Of a DNA stretch of 64,000 nucleotides, positions 17,167-25,496 are shown piece after piece (within the stretch, counting starts at the first letter, position 1; each line of letters starts with the position of its first letter). The translations under genes were made by a program, and so were the position numbers. Under the pieces are notes generated by a model. That model did not search any database, was not told the DNA's origin, and saw only the letters and a program-made list of their open reading frames with translations. The stretch comes from an uncultured Aquimarina sp. (GTDB lineage Bacteria; Bacteroidota; Bacteroidia; Flavobacteriales; Flavobacteriaceae). The DNA lies in the NCBI GenBank assembly GCA_947496705.1, contig CANMDW010000009.1:1-64000 (forward strand), read 5' to 3'.

Positions 17167-17508
17167 AAGGAGCATTACATATATTTCAAGACAAGTGAAT
17201 TAAGACCTGATTTTCGTCTAGTTTGTGAATGGACTTGGCTATATTTAACCAATCGAAAGGTTGAGAATGAATATGCTGAAATTTATGAAATAGAATCTTC
17301 TAAAGTTGAATTTGGTTACTTTCTTGCTTATTTTCTAGCAAAAGAGACCAAAGCCAAAATTGCGTTCGACAATAAGTTTGAGAACACTATAGATTTGAGT
17401 GAATTACCGGAAAAAATTACGAAGTATCATATAAAAGAATCGTTAAAGAGAATAGAAAATAGTATTTGGAGAAAAGCAATGCTTGAGAAACCTTATCCAA
17501 ATCTATAA
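17167..17508 (+). pseudogene. start-less ORF fragment, unidentified
   Basis: A 113-codon frame runs from a TAA at 17164 to TAA at 17506 with normal coding character (FKTSELRPDFRLVCEWTWLY..., KITKYHIKESLKRIENSIW) but has no ATG, GTG or TTG near its beginning. It therefore looks like the 3' part of a small helical protein whose 5' end was lost. The attC-like palindrome of the GH3 gene starts three bases after its stop. Family not recognised. Confidence 0.4.
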
Positions 17509-17510
17509 AC

Positions 17511-17655
17511 GTTTTACAACATCGTATATAAAATCAGAACAATTTAGTGCCAAACCCAAAGGTTCTTGTATACCTGCAGGCAGGTAGGCAGGGATTAATC
17601 GATTGGTATAGGTGTATTTTCCCTGCTCCGATTCATATATTTGGCGTTGTGCCTC
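17511..17655. repeat. attC-like imperfect palindrome (site C)
   Basis: Left arm ACAACATCGTATATAAAATCAGAACA (from 17516, quoted in parts: ACAAC, TATAT, AAATCAGAACA) pairs with the right arm CTGCTCCGATTCATATATTTGGCGTTGTGC. Symmetric blocks are ACAAC/GTTGT, TATAT/ATATA and the AATC.GA block. A GC-rich insert CCTGCAGGCAGGTAGGCAGG lies in the middle. The right end GCGTTGTGCCTCATT recurs as GCGTTGTGCGTCATT at 22663 and GGTTGTGCGTCAT at 20925, each just before a gene. Confidence 0.45.
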
Positions 17656-17671
17656 ATTAAAAGAAAAACAG

Positions 17672-19924
17672 ATGAGAATATTTAAAAAAGTATTGAAAAT
17701 TTTACTAATAACTCTGATCGTACTCACCACTTTTACAGGGATTATATACTATAAATCTGTAAACTACACTACCTATTCCCTCAAGCCAGATAAGTCCAAA
17801 TTTGAAAAGATGGTTTCTAAAGAAGACTTTGACAAATTGGCAAAAGAGCTTGTAGCACAAATGAGTTTAGAGGAAAAAATTGACCAGATGTATGGAGAAA
17901 AGATGCTGCACTCTGTACCTAAATTTTTAATTAATGCAATTGCAAAAAGGCGATTTGCCCATATATATGCTGGAAGAAATGAACGTTTAAATATACCACC
18001 CTGGGTACTTTCAGACGGCCCAAGAGGAGCGCGAGTTATGGATAAGAAAATAAATACTGTAACAACTTTTCCAGTAGCAATGGCTCGAGGGGCAAGCTGG
18101 GATGTAGATTTAGAAAGAAAGGTAAATGAAATTATTGCTATTGAGATGAGAGCCAATGGAGCTAATTATGCTGCTACGCCCTGTGTCAATCTATTAAGAC
18201 ATCCCGGCTGGGGACGGGCACAAGAGACCTATGGTGAAGACCCCTGGGTGTTAGGAAAAATGGGAGTAGCTGCAGTCAAAGCCATTCAAAGTCATAATGT
18301 GATGGCCTGCCCAAAGCATTTTGCTTTAAACAGTATTGAAAATTCAAGATGGGTCATCAATGTTGATGTAGATGATAGAACGTTGAGAGAAGTATACCTT
18401 CCACATTTCAAAAAAATAGTACAAGAAAGTAAAACAGCCTCCTTGATGAGCGCTTATAATTTTGTTCGGGGCGATCAATGTGGTGCCAACAAAGAACTTT
18501 TAACAGATATTCTTCGAGACGAATGGGGCTTTGAAGGATTTGTTAGCACAGATTGGGTCTATGGTATTTATGATGGTGTTGAAGCAGTGAAAGCTGGTTT
18601 GGATGTAGAAATGCCATGGCAAGATGAATATAATTATGATACCATTGATGAAGCTATAAAGTCTGGTGAGATTTCAGAAAAGGATATTGACGAAATCGTA
18701 ATACGGATTTTGCGTACGAGATTGGCATACGCTTTTGCCGAAGATAAAATGGAATACAATCAAGACTTAATTGCAAAACCATCACATATTGATTTGGCAA
18801 GAGAAGTAGCCGAAAAAAGTATGGTTCTACTAAAAAATCAGAATGTGCTTCCATTTAAAAAGTCTCGAAATAAAAAAATTGCGGTAATTGGTCGTCTCGC
18901 AGATTTGCCAAATACGGGCGACCAGGGAAGTAGTAATTCGACCCCTCCTTATGTGATTACTCCATACCAAGGAATAAAATCCTTGAATAAAACTTTGGGT
19001 AATGAGGTAATTTTAAATGATGGTTCAGATATAGAGCAAGCGAAGAAAATAGCGCAAGAAGTTGATGAAGTTGTTTTGGTAGTTGGGTACACCCATGAGG
19101 ACGAAGGAGAATATATTATACTATCAAGGGATAAAATGATGGAATCTGCAAAGGCCAAAAAATTAGTTGGAGAAAAAGGAATGGGAGGAGACCGTACCTC
19201 GCTTAAACTTCTTCCTGAGGATGAAATACTAATTAAATCTTTGACACCGCTAAATAAAAACACAGTAGTAACCTATGTTGGAGGGAGTGCAATTGATATG
19301 AGTAATTGGCAAGATGAAGTCCCTGCAATTTTATTTTCATGGTATGCTGGCATGGAAGGTGGTAATGCTTTGGCAAATATCCTTTATGGAAATGTAAACC
19401 CAAGCGGGAAGTTGCCATTTAGTATAGCCGTAAATGAAGAGGATTATCCTTACTTCAATCCATACATTGATAATATCACTTACGAATACTATCACGGGTA
19501 CACTTTATTTGACAAGAAAAATAAGCCTGTGGCTTATCCTTTTGGTTTTGGTTTAAGCTATACCACTTTCGATTATTCTGATCTATCGATAGTTAATCCT
19601 GAATTAACAGCTAAAGATTCAATTCAAGTGAAGGTTGATATAAAAAATACAGGTTTAATGGCAGGAGAAGAAGTAACCCAGTTATACATTGGATTTAAGA
19701 ACTCTAATATAGACAGGCCAGTCAAGTTGTTGAGAGGATTTGATAAAATATATCTAACTCCAAATGAAGAAAAGACAGTCGAATTCTCTCTTCCCGCAGA
19801 AGAATTGAGTTTTTATAATCCAGACACACGTCAATGGGAAATAGAAAAAATGGACTATGAGATATATCTGGGAAGCTCCTCAAGAAAAGAGGATTTATTA
19901 ACAGATACGTTCAAAGTCCGTTAA
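17672..19924 (+). CDS. GH3 family beta-glycosidase, membrane-anchored or secreted
   Basis: A 750-residue GH3 enzyme. I choose ATG 17672 because the hydrophobic anchor starts there (residues 7-27, LKILLITLIVLTTFTGIIYY); the frame also reads upstream through the attC-like site. The (beta/alpha)8 domain has SDGPRGAR, the KHFALN segment (K215-H216) that binds substrate, and the nucleophile D294 in GFVSTDW. The second alpha/beta sandwich (about 400-600) and a fibronectin-III-like C-terminal domain complete the standard three-domain layout. GH3 members hydrolyse terminal beta-glucosides, xylosides or similar; specificity is not predictable. No SusCD or operon partner is near, so it is an isolated accessory gene. 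Confidence 0.92.
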   Translation: MRIFKKVLKILLITLIVLTTFTGIIYYKSVNYTTYSLKPDKSKFEKMVSKEDFDKLAKELVAQMSLEEKIDQMYGEKMLHSVPKFLINAIAKRRFAHIYAGRNERLNIPPWVLSDGPRGARVMDKKINTVTTFPVAMARGASWDVDLERKVNEIIAIEMRANGANYAATPCVNLLRHPGWGRAQETYGEDPWVLGKMGVAAVKAIQSHNVMACPKHFALNSIENSRWVINVDVDDRTLREVYLPHFKKIVQESKTASLMSAYNFVRGDQCGANKELLTDILRDEWGFEGFVSTDWVYGIYDGVEAVKAGLDVEMPWQDEYNYDTIDEAIKSGEISEKDIDEIVIRILRTRLAYAFAEDKMEYNQDLIAKPSHIDLAREVAEKSMVLLKNQNVLPFKKSRNKKIAVIGRLADLPNTGDQGSSNSTPPYVITPYQGIKSLNKTLGNEVILNDGSDIEQAKKIAQEVDEVVLVVGYTHEDEGEYIILSRDKMMESAKAKKLVGEKGMGGDRTSLKLLPEDEILIKSLTPLNKNTVVTYVGGSAIDMSNWQDEVPAILFSWYAGMEGGNALANILYGNVNPSGKLPFSIAVNEEDYPYFNPYIDNITYEYYHGYTLFDKKNKPVAYPFGFGLSYTTFDYSDLSIVNPELTAKDSIQVKVDIKNTGLMAGEEVTQLYIGFKNSNIDRPVKLLRGFDKIYLTPNEEKTVEFSLPAEELSFYNPDTRQWEIEKMDYEIYLGSSSRKEDLLTDTFKVR

Positions 19925-20094
19925 TCAAAAAGTGATAATAACGAGACACAACATCTAAAGCAAAGATGTGTGAAATTAATAGTCGGATTATGCCTAATCA
20001 AAACTTTGTACATTTACTAAAACTAATAACGGGCCGATAAGTTAGAGCTCCGAAAACGGCTACTAATCTTACGATTGTAGATCGAATTGGGAAA

Positions 20095-20190
20095 ATGAAA
20101 AAGTCAGGTAGAAAAAGTACCTTTTGGATTACCCTATTTTTTATAGAGCTGTTCTTGGTGTACTATCTCGTGATACGATTACTGTTTTGA
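20095..20190 (+). CDS. small single-span membrane peptide
   Basis: A 31-codon frame MKKSGRKSTFWITLFF.. ending ..YYLVIRLLF, with a basic start and one hydrophobic span covering the last two-thirds. It lies 28 bases before the next secreted-protein gene. It could be a real membrane peptide, a type-I-toxin-like peptide or chance; no antisense partner was identified. Confidence 0.3.
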   Translation: MKKSGRKSTFWITLFFIELFLVYYLVIRLLF

Positions 20191-20218
20191 ATTCGTTTTA
20201 AAAAAAAAATTAATTCTT

Positions 20219-20626
20219 ATGAAAAAATCACTATTAATCGGAACATTGTTCCTACTGGCACTTCCCGAATTGTTAGGGCAAGAGTCTGTTCTACAGGGTA
20301 CCTATCAACATCAAAAAAAAAAAGAGATAGATATCATCTACGATTTCCACGAAGACCGTTTTACCTATATCGAATCGGGGGATATGGGCGTTTTCCAAGG
20401 AGCGGGTAGCTTCAAAATGAACGAGCGCTTATTGATCTTAGTGTTTCATAAAACAGACTCAACCCGGAATCAAAGAAAGGACTATTACCAAATCCAACAA
20501 AAGACAGATACCTTAATGGTGGAACGCATCAACAAAAAGGAGTTTTCTGTTCAAAGGCCTTTAACCAACGGAAGGGTGTATAAAGAACGGTATCGCAAAG
20601 TAAAAAAACAGTATAGAGGTTTATAA
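20219..20626 (+). CDS. hypothetical secreted small protein
   Basis: A 135-residue protein with a Sec signal peptide (MKKSLLIGTLFLLALPELLGQ). The mature part is strand-rich and basic (YDFHEDRFTYIESGDM, GAGSFKMNERLLILVFH, GRVYKERYRKVKK), the pattern of small lipocalin-like beta-barrels common in flavobacteria, though no specific family is recognised. It is preceded by the 31-residue membrane peptide and followed by a recombinase remnant, so it belongs to the accessory stretch. Confidence 0.7.
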   Translation: MKKSLLIGTLFLLALPELLGQESVLQGTYQHQKKKEIDIIYDFHEDRFTYIESGDMGVFQGAGSFKMNERLLILVFHKTDSTRNQRKDYYQIQQKTDTLMVERINKKEFSVQRPLTNGRVYKERYRKVKKQYRGL

Positions 20627-20659
20627 AAACACCAAACCTAAGAATGATATAGTATAAAC

Positions 20660-20884
20660 ATAGCAGAGAATATTATAACCAAAACGGCACAAAAAGCAGG
20701 CATCTATAAAAGGGTTACTCCACATATGATGCGTCACTTGTTTGCAACACATCTTTTAGAAAATGGAACAGATTTACGTTATATACAAGTTTTATTAGGA
20801 CATAGCTCTGGTAAAACAACAGAAATTTATACACAGGTCGCAGCAAATAATTTGAGATCTATCAAAAATCCCCTAGATTTGTGA
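20660..20884 (+). pseudogene. tyrosine recombinase C-terminal fragment
   Basis: A 74-codon frame without a start codon encodes the C-terminal catalytic part of a XerC/D-like recombinase: TPHMMRHLFATHLLENGTDL (HxxR box), YIQVLLGHSSGKTTEIYTQV (GH and the nucleophilic Tyr), ending NPLDL, the usual end of this family. The N-terminal two-thirds are absent upstream. It is a mobile-element remnant. Confidence 0.8.
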
Positions 20885-20923
20885 ATGACATAAGAGAAAT
20901 ATACCCAATTGGGTAGATCCAAT

Positions 20924-20938
20924 CGGTTGTGCGTCATA
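20924..20938 (+). repeat. attC-like right half site
   Basis: CGGTTGTGCGTCATA, 15 bases before the ATG at 20953, is a short form of the conserved right end seen at 17645 and 22663. No left arm was found, consistent with replacement of the upstream cassette by the recombinase fragment. Confidence 0.3.
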
Positions 20939-20952
20939 CCGAAATCACTCAA

Positions 20953-21612
20953 ATGAAAATTAAATTTGTTATCATATTATTTTTAGCCTTAATAGGATTT
21001 TCTTTCCAAACAATTAAAAAGGAAACGAATTCCAATCATAAAATAAAGATTGAATGGACTGAAAATATGGAAGGTGACTTTTCTTTTAAAAAAAAGTGGA
21101 GTTACCCAGAATTTGTATATAAAAACATGTTTGGACAATTAAGTTGTGATGGAGATTGTCCGAATGAAATTGACAAAATGAAAGATGAATCTGGAAAAAT
21201 TTATAAAGATTCATTACAAGCATTCTATAAAATTATTGATACTACACACATAGCCCATTCTCTAAAATCTGAAAATAGAATGTATGAATATTCAGGAACT
21301 GATTTTATTGAATTTAAAAAAATGAAGAGTGGAAAAATAAAAGGAAAATCGTTAGTCAATGTTTCCACTCACAGTAGTCTAATTATAGAAATACATAATG
21401 ATTCTTGCTCTGCTTGGGTAGATTTCAACAGTATCAGAGATTTAGGAAAAAATATTTTTTATTTAGAAAGTGGGACTATTAAAATTGACCACATATTCTT
21501 TGAGAAAGGAATTATGAAAGCCGTATTTGATTTTAAATTTAAAAACACTTTAGAGTCTGACAAAGAACTATTTTGGAAAGGACAAATTTATAGCAAAATA
21601 GAAGTAGAATAA
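20953..21612 (+). CDS. hypothetical secreted protein
   Basis: A 219-residue protein. The start at ATG 20953 is chosen because the signal peptide begins there (MKIKFVIILFLALIGFSFQ); the frame extends upstream only through a GTG in the attC-like half site. The mature protein has a CDGDC motif (two close cysteines) at about residue 60 and a strand-rich C-terminal half. No family is recognised. It stands alone, bounded by the half site upstream and the palindrome at 21624-21716 downstream. Confidence 0.7.
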   Translation: MKIKFVIILFLALIGFSFQTIKKETNSNHKIKIEWTENMEGDFSFKKKWSYPEFVYKNMFGQLSCDGDCPNEIDKMKDESGKIYKDSLQAFYKIIDTTHIAHSLKSENRMYEYSGTDFIEFKKMKSGKIKGKSLVNVSTHSSLIIEIHNDSCSAWVDFNSIRDLGKNIFYLESGTIKIDHIFFEKGIMKAVFDFKFKNTLESDKELFWKGQIYSKIEVE

Positions 21613-21623
21613 AAAGAACGCAC

Positions 21624-21716
21624 ACACACAAGGTATAAAAATAATAAGAGTTAAGTGCCAGACCATAAATTAGTACATTTTACCTTACTATTTTTATACT
21701 AACCGGTTAGCTGCAA
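21624..21716. repeat. attC-like imperfect palindrome (site F)
   Basis: GTATAAAAATA (21633-21643) is the exact complement of TATTTTTATAC (21689-21699), extended outwards by partial pairing of GCACACACACAAG with CTAACCGGTTAGCTGC. It lies between two single genes, like sites A and C, although its ends differ from theirs. Confidence 0.4.
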
Positions 21717-21735
21717 GCTGTAAAAGAAAACGAAA

Positions 21736-22146
21736 ATGGAGAATAAAATAAAACATATAAATCCAGATGGACTAATTAAAAACCCTGCATTTTCTCAAAT
21801 AATTACGACACAAGGAAATGGAAAGACAATTTATATAGGCGGACAAAATGCCGTAAACCAAAATGGAGAGATTATCGGGAAAGGTGATATTTTATTACAA
21901 ACCGAACAGGTAATGAAAAACCTTGAAATTGCCCTGAATTCTTGTGGTGCAGATTTTCAGAATTTGGCAAAAATGAATATCCATCTTGTTCAAGGACAAG
22001 ATGCTTACGGGGCTTTCCAGGTTTCTCAGAAATTCTTCAAACAGAATTCAAATCCACCGACCATTACCGTTTTATTTGTTGCGGGCCTTATAAATCCCGA
22101 TTTTTTACTTGAAATTGATGCGATTGCATTTATTCCAGAAAAATAG
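21736..22146 (+). CDS. RidA family protein
   Basis: A 136-residue Rid (YjgF/YER057c/UK114) family protein. The classic RidA enzyme hydrolyses reactive enamine/imine intermediates in the cytosol. The fold is recognisable from SQIITTQGNGKTIYIGGQ, the middle QTEQVMKNLEIALNSCGADF, the FQNLAKMNIHLV strand and the C-terminal PPTITVLFVAGLINPDFLLE. The canonical catalytic Arg of RidA in the RxxVxV segment is replaced here (PTITVLFV), so it is more likely a Rid4-7-type homologue without the usual deaminase residue. It is nine bases upstream of the AHSA1-like gene, so the two are co-transcribed and probably moved as a pair. Confidence 0.85.
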   Translation: MENKIKHINPDGLIKNPAFSQIITTQGNGKTIYIGGQNAVNQNGEIIGKGDILLQTEQVMKNLEIALNSCGADFQNLAKMNIHLVQGQDAYGAFQVSQKFFKQNSNPPTITVLFVAGLINPDFLLEIDAIAFIPEK

Positions 22147-22154
22147 AATTCAAA

Positions 22155-22571
22155 ATGAAAAAACAAGTTGGACAGACAAAAGATGTTGGATTTCAATTCG
22201 GAATTCAGAGAACTTTCCCTCATTCGTTTGAGAACATGTGGAATTTTATGTTTTCCGATAAAGGATTAAATATTTGGCTTGGTAAACTCGAAAACGACTT
22301 AGAAATCAAGGAAACGTACAAAACAAAAGACGGAATCGAAGGACTTGTTCGAGTTTTTAAGCCTTATTCTCATATTAGAATGAATTGGAAAAAGAGAAAT
22401 TGGAAAAATATGTCAATAGTTCAGGTTCGAGTCATTAAAAACAAGGAAAAGTCAAAGATTAGTTTTCACCAGGAGAAATTACTAAACGCTGAGCAACGTA
22501 CCGAAATGAACGAGTATTGGAATGAAAAAATGGATGAAATAACTGATGAATTGAATAAAGCCAGCAGGTAA
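22155..22571 (+). CDS. SRPBCC/AHSA1-like protein
   Basis: A 138-residue protein with the START-like helix-grip fold of the AHSA1 subgroup. FGIQRTFPHSFENMWNFMFSDKGLNIWLG is the usual first strand-helix region (quoted in part: TFPHSFENMWNF). It ends with a long helix (RTEMNEYWNEKMDEITDEL), the typical C-terminal ligand-cavity helix. Such proteins bind small hydrophobic ligands or act as co-chaperones; function here is unknown. Its start lies nine bases after the RidA stop. Confidence 0.8.
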   Translation: MKKQVGQTKDVGFQFGIQRTFPHSFENMWNFMFSDKGLNIWLGKLENDLEIKETYKTKDGIEGLVRVFKPYSHIRMNWKKRNWKNMSIVQVRVIKNKEKSKISFHQEKLLNAEQRTEMNEYWNEKMDEITDELNKASR

Positions 22572-22660
22572 TAAGCTAAGGGGAATTTTACGCGCATTTG
22601 CTATCTTTGATCAATGCAGAAGATTCTTTATCGATCTTTTTCACTACAAAATTATACATT

Positions 22661-22678
22661 AGGCGTTGTGCGTCATTT
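22661..22678 (+). repeat. attC-like right half site
   Basis: AGGCGTTGTGCGTCATTT just upstream of the gene at 22694. It matches the right end of site C (GCGTTGTGCCTCATT). A convincing left arm is not visible after the AHSA1-like gene. Confidence 0.35.
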
Positions 22679-22693
22679 AAGAAACCCCGAGAA

Positions 22694-23179
22694 ATGAAAG
22701 AATCATTAAGCCAAAATATCAAAGATTATAAAAAACAAATGGAATTGGGGAATATTCCAAAAGCCTACAAAGGACTAATGGAATATATAATGAATTTGAG
22801 AACTCATTTCATAACAAAATTTCCAGATGATTTTATAGTAGGCAATCTCTATCAGGGATATATGGACATGACCTATTTTCCATTTACACCAAAATCCTTG
22901 AAAAGCCAAAAATTAAAAATTGGATTAGTGTTTAATCACGAAAAAATACAATTTGAAATATGGTTAGTAGGACAGAACAAACAAATTCAAAAGAAATATT
23001 GGGATTTATTTAAAGGTAGTGATCAGAATAAATATACACTCTCAACGACAGCAAAAGATTCAATTGTCGAACACGTATTAGTCGATAATCCTGATTTCAG
23101 TCAATTGGATTCATTAACTAAAAAAATTGAAAACGGAACTCTGAAATTCATAAAAGACATTACAAATGTTCTTGCCTAA
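22694..23179 (+). CDS. DUF7000-like protein
   Basis: A 161-residue cytosolic protein starting at ATG 22694; the open frame upstream runs through the half site and non-coding sequence and is not used. Its sequence (YKKQMELGNIPKAYKGLMEY, NLYQGYMDMTYFPFTP, LKIGLVFNHEKIQFEIWLVG, ending IKDI) matches my memory of the DUF7000 family. This is a group of small, patchily distributed proteins of unknown function often found as lone cargo genes. The conserved features are the YMDMTYF and FEIWL cores. No neighbour suggests a role. Confidence 0.75.
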   Translation: MKESLSQNIKDYKKQMELGNIPKAYKGLMEYIMNLRTHFITKFPDDFIVGNLYQGYMDMTYFPFTPKSLKSQKLKIGLVFNHEKIQFEIWLVGQNKQIQKKYWDLFKGSDQNKYTLSTTAKDSIVEHVLVDNPDFSQLDSLTKKIENGTLKFIKDITNVLA

Positions 23180-23257
23180 ATAAACAAACGAAAGGACAGA
23201 TTTTGGATTTAATATGACAAACCGAATAAAAAAGGATCGTCTTTAAAATATATAATG

Positions 23258-23427
23258 ATGAAACATTTTTTACAACTATTTTTTTTGTTATTTCCTTAAG
23301 CCTATTCGCTCAAAATTCTAATAACCAGATTGGAGAGGAATGGAAACAAGCTATTTCCAGAGGATGGAATGGATATATCAGCTTTACAAAAGCGATAGAA
23401 GAAATTATTGCTAAGCATTACTACTAA
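23258..23427 (+). pseudogene. short secreted protein, frameshifted
   Basis: ATG at 23258 (or 23255) starts a signal-peptide-like MKHFLQLFF. The frame then stops, while the next frame continues VISLSLFAQNSNNQIGEEW... to TAA at 23425. The shift falls in a run of eight T, and together the two frames give a normal signal peptide ending at SLFAQ plus about 37 residues. It is probably the beginning of a secreted protein whose remainder has been lost. Confidence 0.45.
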
Positions 23428-23471
23428 TTATAATTAACAAACAAACACCCAACAATTTTAAAACTTCCTTA

Positions 23472-24254
23472 ATGAAATTGGAAAATGCTAAATTTTTAGG
23501 TAAAACATCAGAAAAATTTCATTCTGAGTTTTATACTATCTCTTTAGTTAATTACAAAAGTCCAGTATCCGAAGAATGGCATTACCACGAAAACATTCAC
23601 CTTTCATTAATTCTTCAGGGTGGAAACTTGGAATCCCGTAAAAAAGAAGATGTTCAAGTATCGACTGGAAAAATCATGGTCTATAATGAAGGGGAATTAC
23701 ATCGCAACAGGTTCACTCAATTTCCATCTAAAAATCTTAATATAGAATTAAAAAATGAATTCTTTATGAATAATGATTTTAGTTTTGACAATTTTGATTT
23801 ATCTAACTACCAAAACATCAGCACTTTCCTGAGTTTGATGCACGTATACCACGAGATGCGTTTAAATGACTTATACTCCTCCGATTCAATCCGTTTTTCA
23901 TTGAATCCGTTGTTCGCACCTAATCAGGAATCCTTATTCAAACCTAACATGATAAAGCAATTGAGAGAAATAATTGAAGACCGTTGGAATGAGTTTATTT
24001 CACTGAATGAATTAGCAACTATTCTCAACGTACATCCAGTTACAATCTCAAAATATTTCAGAAAATATTATAAAGGAACACTAGGGGATTACATGCGAAA
24101 AATCAAGATTCAAAAGGCACTTTACTACTTATTCCATACAAAAAAATCAATAACTGAAATAGCTTTTATTTGTGGTTTTTCTGATCATAGCCATATGGTC
24201 AAAGTTTTTAAGGCGTATATCGGTTTTAAACCAAAGGAAATTAGATTTCTATAG
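23472..24254 (+). CDS. AraC-family transcriptional regulator
   Basis: A 260-residue regulator. Residues 1-130 form a cupin-like sensor (EEWHYHENIHLSLILQG, then NEGELHRNRF). The C-terminal ~100 residues are a two-helix-turn-helix AraC domain: FISLNELATILNVHPVTISKYFRKYY is the first, and KSITEIAFICGFSDHSHMVKVFKAYIGFKPKEIR contains the signature second motif. The target is unknown; the S41 peptidase gene 78 bases downstream on the same strand is the obvious candidate. Cytosolic DNA-binding protein. Confidence 0.9.
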   Translation: MKLENAKFLGKTSEKFHSEFYTISLVNYKSPVSEEWHYHENIHLSLILQGGNLESRKKEDVQVSTGKIMVYNEGELHRNRFTQFPSKNLNIELKNEFFMNNDFSFDNFDLSNYQNISTFLSLMHVYHEMRLNDLYSSDSIRFSLNPLFAPNQESLFKPNMIKQLREIIEDRWNEFISLNELATILNVHPVTISKYFRKYYKGTLGDYMRKIKIQKALYYLFHTKKSITEIAFICGFSDHSHMVKVFKAYIGFKPKEIRFL

Positions 24255-24332
24255 AATTTCGTCCTTGGCTAAAATCATACTATTTTTTTTTATTATTTAA
24301 CAGTATTCTTGCTATAATCAATATTTGAAATC

Positions 24333-25310
24333 ATGGCAAGAAATTTAATTTTAATCATAGCTTTTTTCATCCTTACAAGCTATGTGTCTGCACAAGAGAT
24401 CACCAATAGAGAGATAAAAAAAGTAACACTCAAAGTTGCAGATTTGGTCAGGTCTAATTATGTGCTTCAAGAAAAAGGAAATAACATTGCAGAATACTTC
24501 TTAAACGATTTAAAAAGAGGTCGCTTTTCAGGAGCAAAAAGTTGGAAGGAACTTGATTCTATAATGACCAAAAGTTTAAGAGAAATAAGTGGTGATGGCC
24601 ATTTATACACCTGGAATAATTTAGATATTGTTAAACAATTAAAGCAGGAAAAAGAAAACGAGACGAAAAAAGAAAGTAAAAAAGAAACTGTTTCATTTTT
24701 CAACAACAAAAAAGCAATTAATTCTAATTTTGGATTTCAGAAAGTTGAAATATTGGAAGACAATGTTGGATATATTAAACTTACAGAAATCAACATTTCC
24801 GGCAATAGCTTAAAAACACTATTTGCAGCAATGGAATTTGTTAAAAATACCAAGGCTTTAATTCTAGATTTAAGAAATAATGGTGGTGGTGGGAGCACAG
24901 TAGGATCTGTTTTGGAATCTTTTTTCTTCGATCGTGAAACTACCCTGTTAATATTCAAAAACCGGAATGGGAATACAGAAATAAAAAAAACTGTTCCATG
25001 GCTTCAAGAAAAAAGATATGAAAAGCCTATAAGTATACTTATTAATAAAAAAACAGCATCTGCAGCAGAAGCCTTTGCCTTTGCATTGAAGCATCAAGGG
25101 AGAGCTGTAATAATTGGCGAACCATCTGCAGGAGCAGCATTTATGAATACTTATTTCCCAATCAATGACCATTTAGTTTTAGCAGTGTCTACAGCAGCAC
25201 CTTTTTTACCAGGTACTGAGCTAACATGGGAACAAAATGGGGTTCAACCTGAGGTGACTGTTACCGATCAAAATGCCCTAAAAAAAGCTTTGAAATTGAT
25301 AAAGAAATAA
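24333..25310 (+). CDS. S41-family peptidase, secreted
   Basis: A 325-residue IRBP-type S41 peptidase with a signal peptide (MARNLILIIAFFILTSYVSAQ). It has the helical N-terminal domain, VGYIKLTEI, KALILDLRNNGGGGSTVG and the active-site segment KKTASAAEAFAFAL with the nucleophilic serine in TASAAEA. NGVQPEVTV at the end is the usual closing strand. It is smaller than the S41 protein at 8566-10062 and not closely similar. It lies directly after the AraC regulator, probably under its control. Substrate unknown. Confidence 0.9.
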   Translation: MARNLILIIAFFILTSYVSAQEITNREIKKVTLKVADLVRSNYVLQEKGNNIAEYFLNDLKRGRFSGAKSWKELDSIMTKSLREISGDGHLYTWNNLDIVKQLKQEKENETKKESKKETVSFFNNKKAINSNFGFQKVEILEDNVGYIKLTEINISGNSLKTLFAAMEFVKNTKALILDLRNNGGGGSTVGSVLESFFFDRETTLLIFKNRNGNTEIKKTVPWLQEKRYEKPISILINKKTASAAEAFAFALKHQGRAVIIGEPSAGAAFMNTYFPINDHLVLAVSTAAPFLPGTELTWEQNGVQPEVTVTDQNALKKALKLIKK

Positions 25311-25329
25311 AAAAATTCTTGAAACCGAC

Positions 25330-25350
25330 CCTGCCTTGCCGGCCAGCAGG
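25330..25350. repeat. GC-rich palindromic repeat
   Basis: An imperfect palindrome made of CCTGCCTTGCC and GGCCAGCAGG in otherwise AT-rich DNA, of the CCTGC(CTGCC) type that recurs inside site C (CCTGCAGGCAGGTAGGCAGG near 17574). Confidence 0.4.
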
Positions 25351-25496
25351 TATCCCTCACAAAGCCTGCCTGGATCGGCAGACCAAATGTTGGCAATAAT
25401 AAACCAAAAAAGGAGGTTTTTATGTAGGTTCTTCTATCCATTAATTTTAGTGTTTTTGTTAATCCAATTAAAATTTGATTTTATTAAGATCATAGT

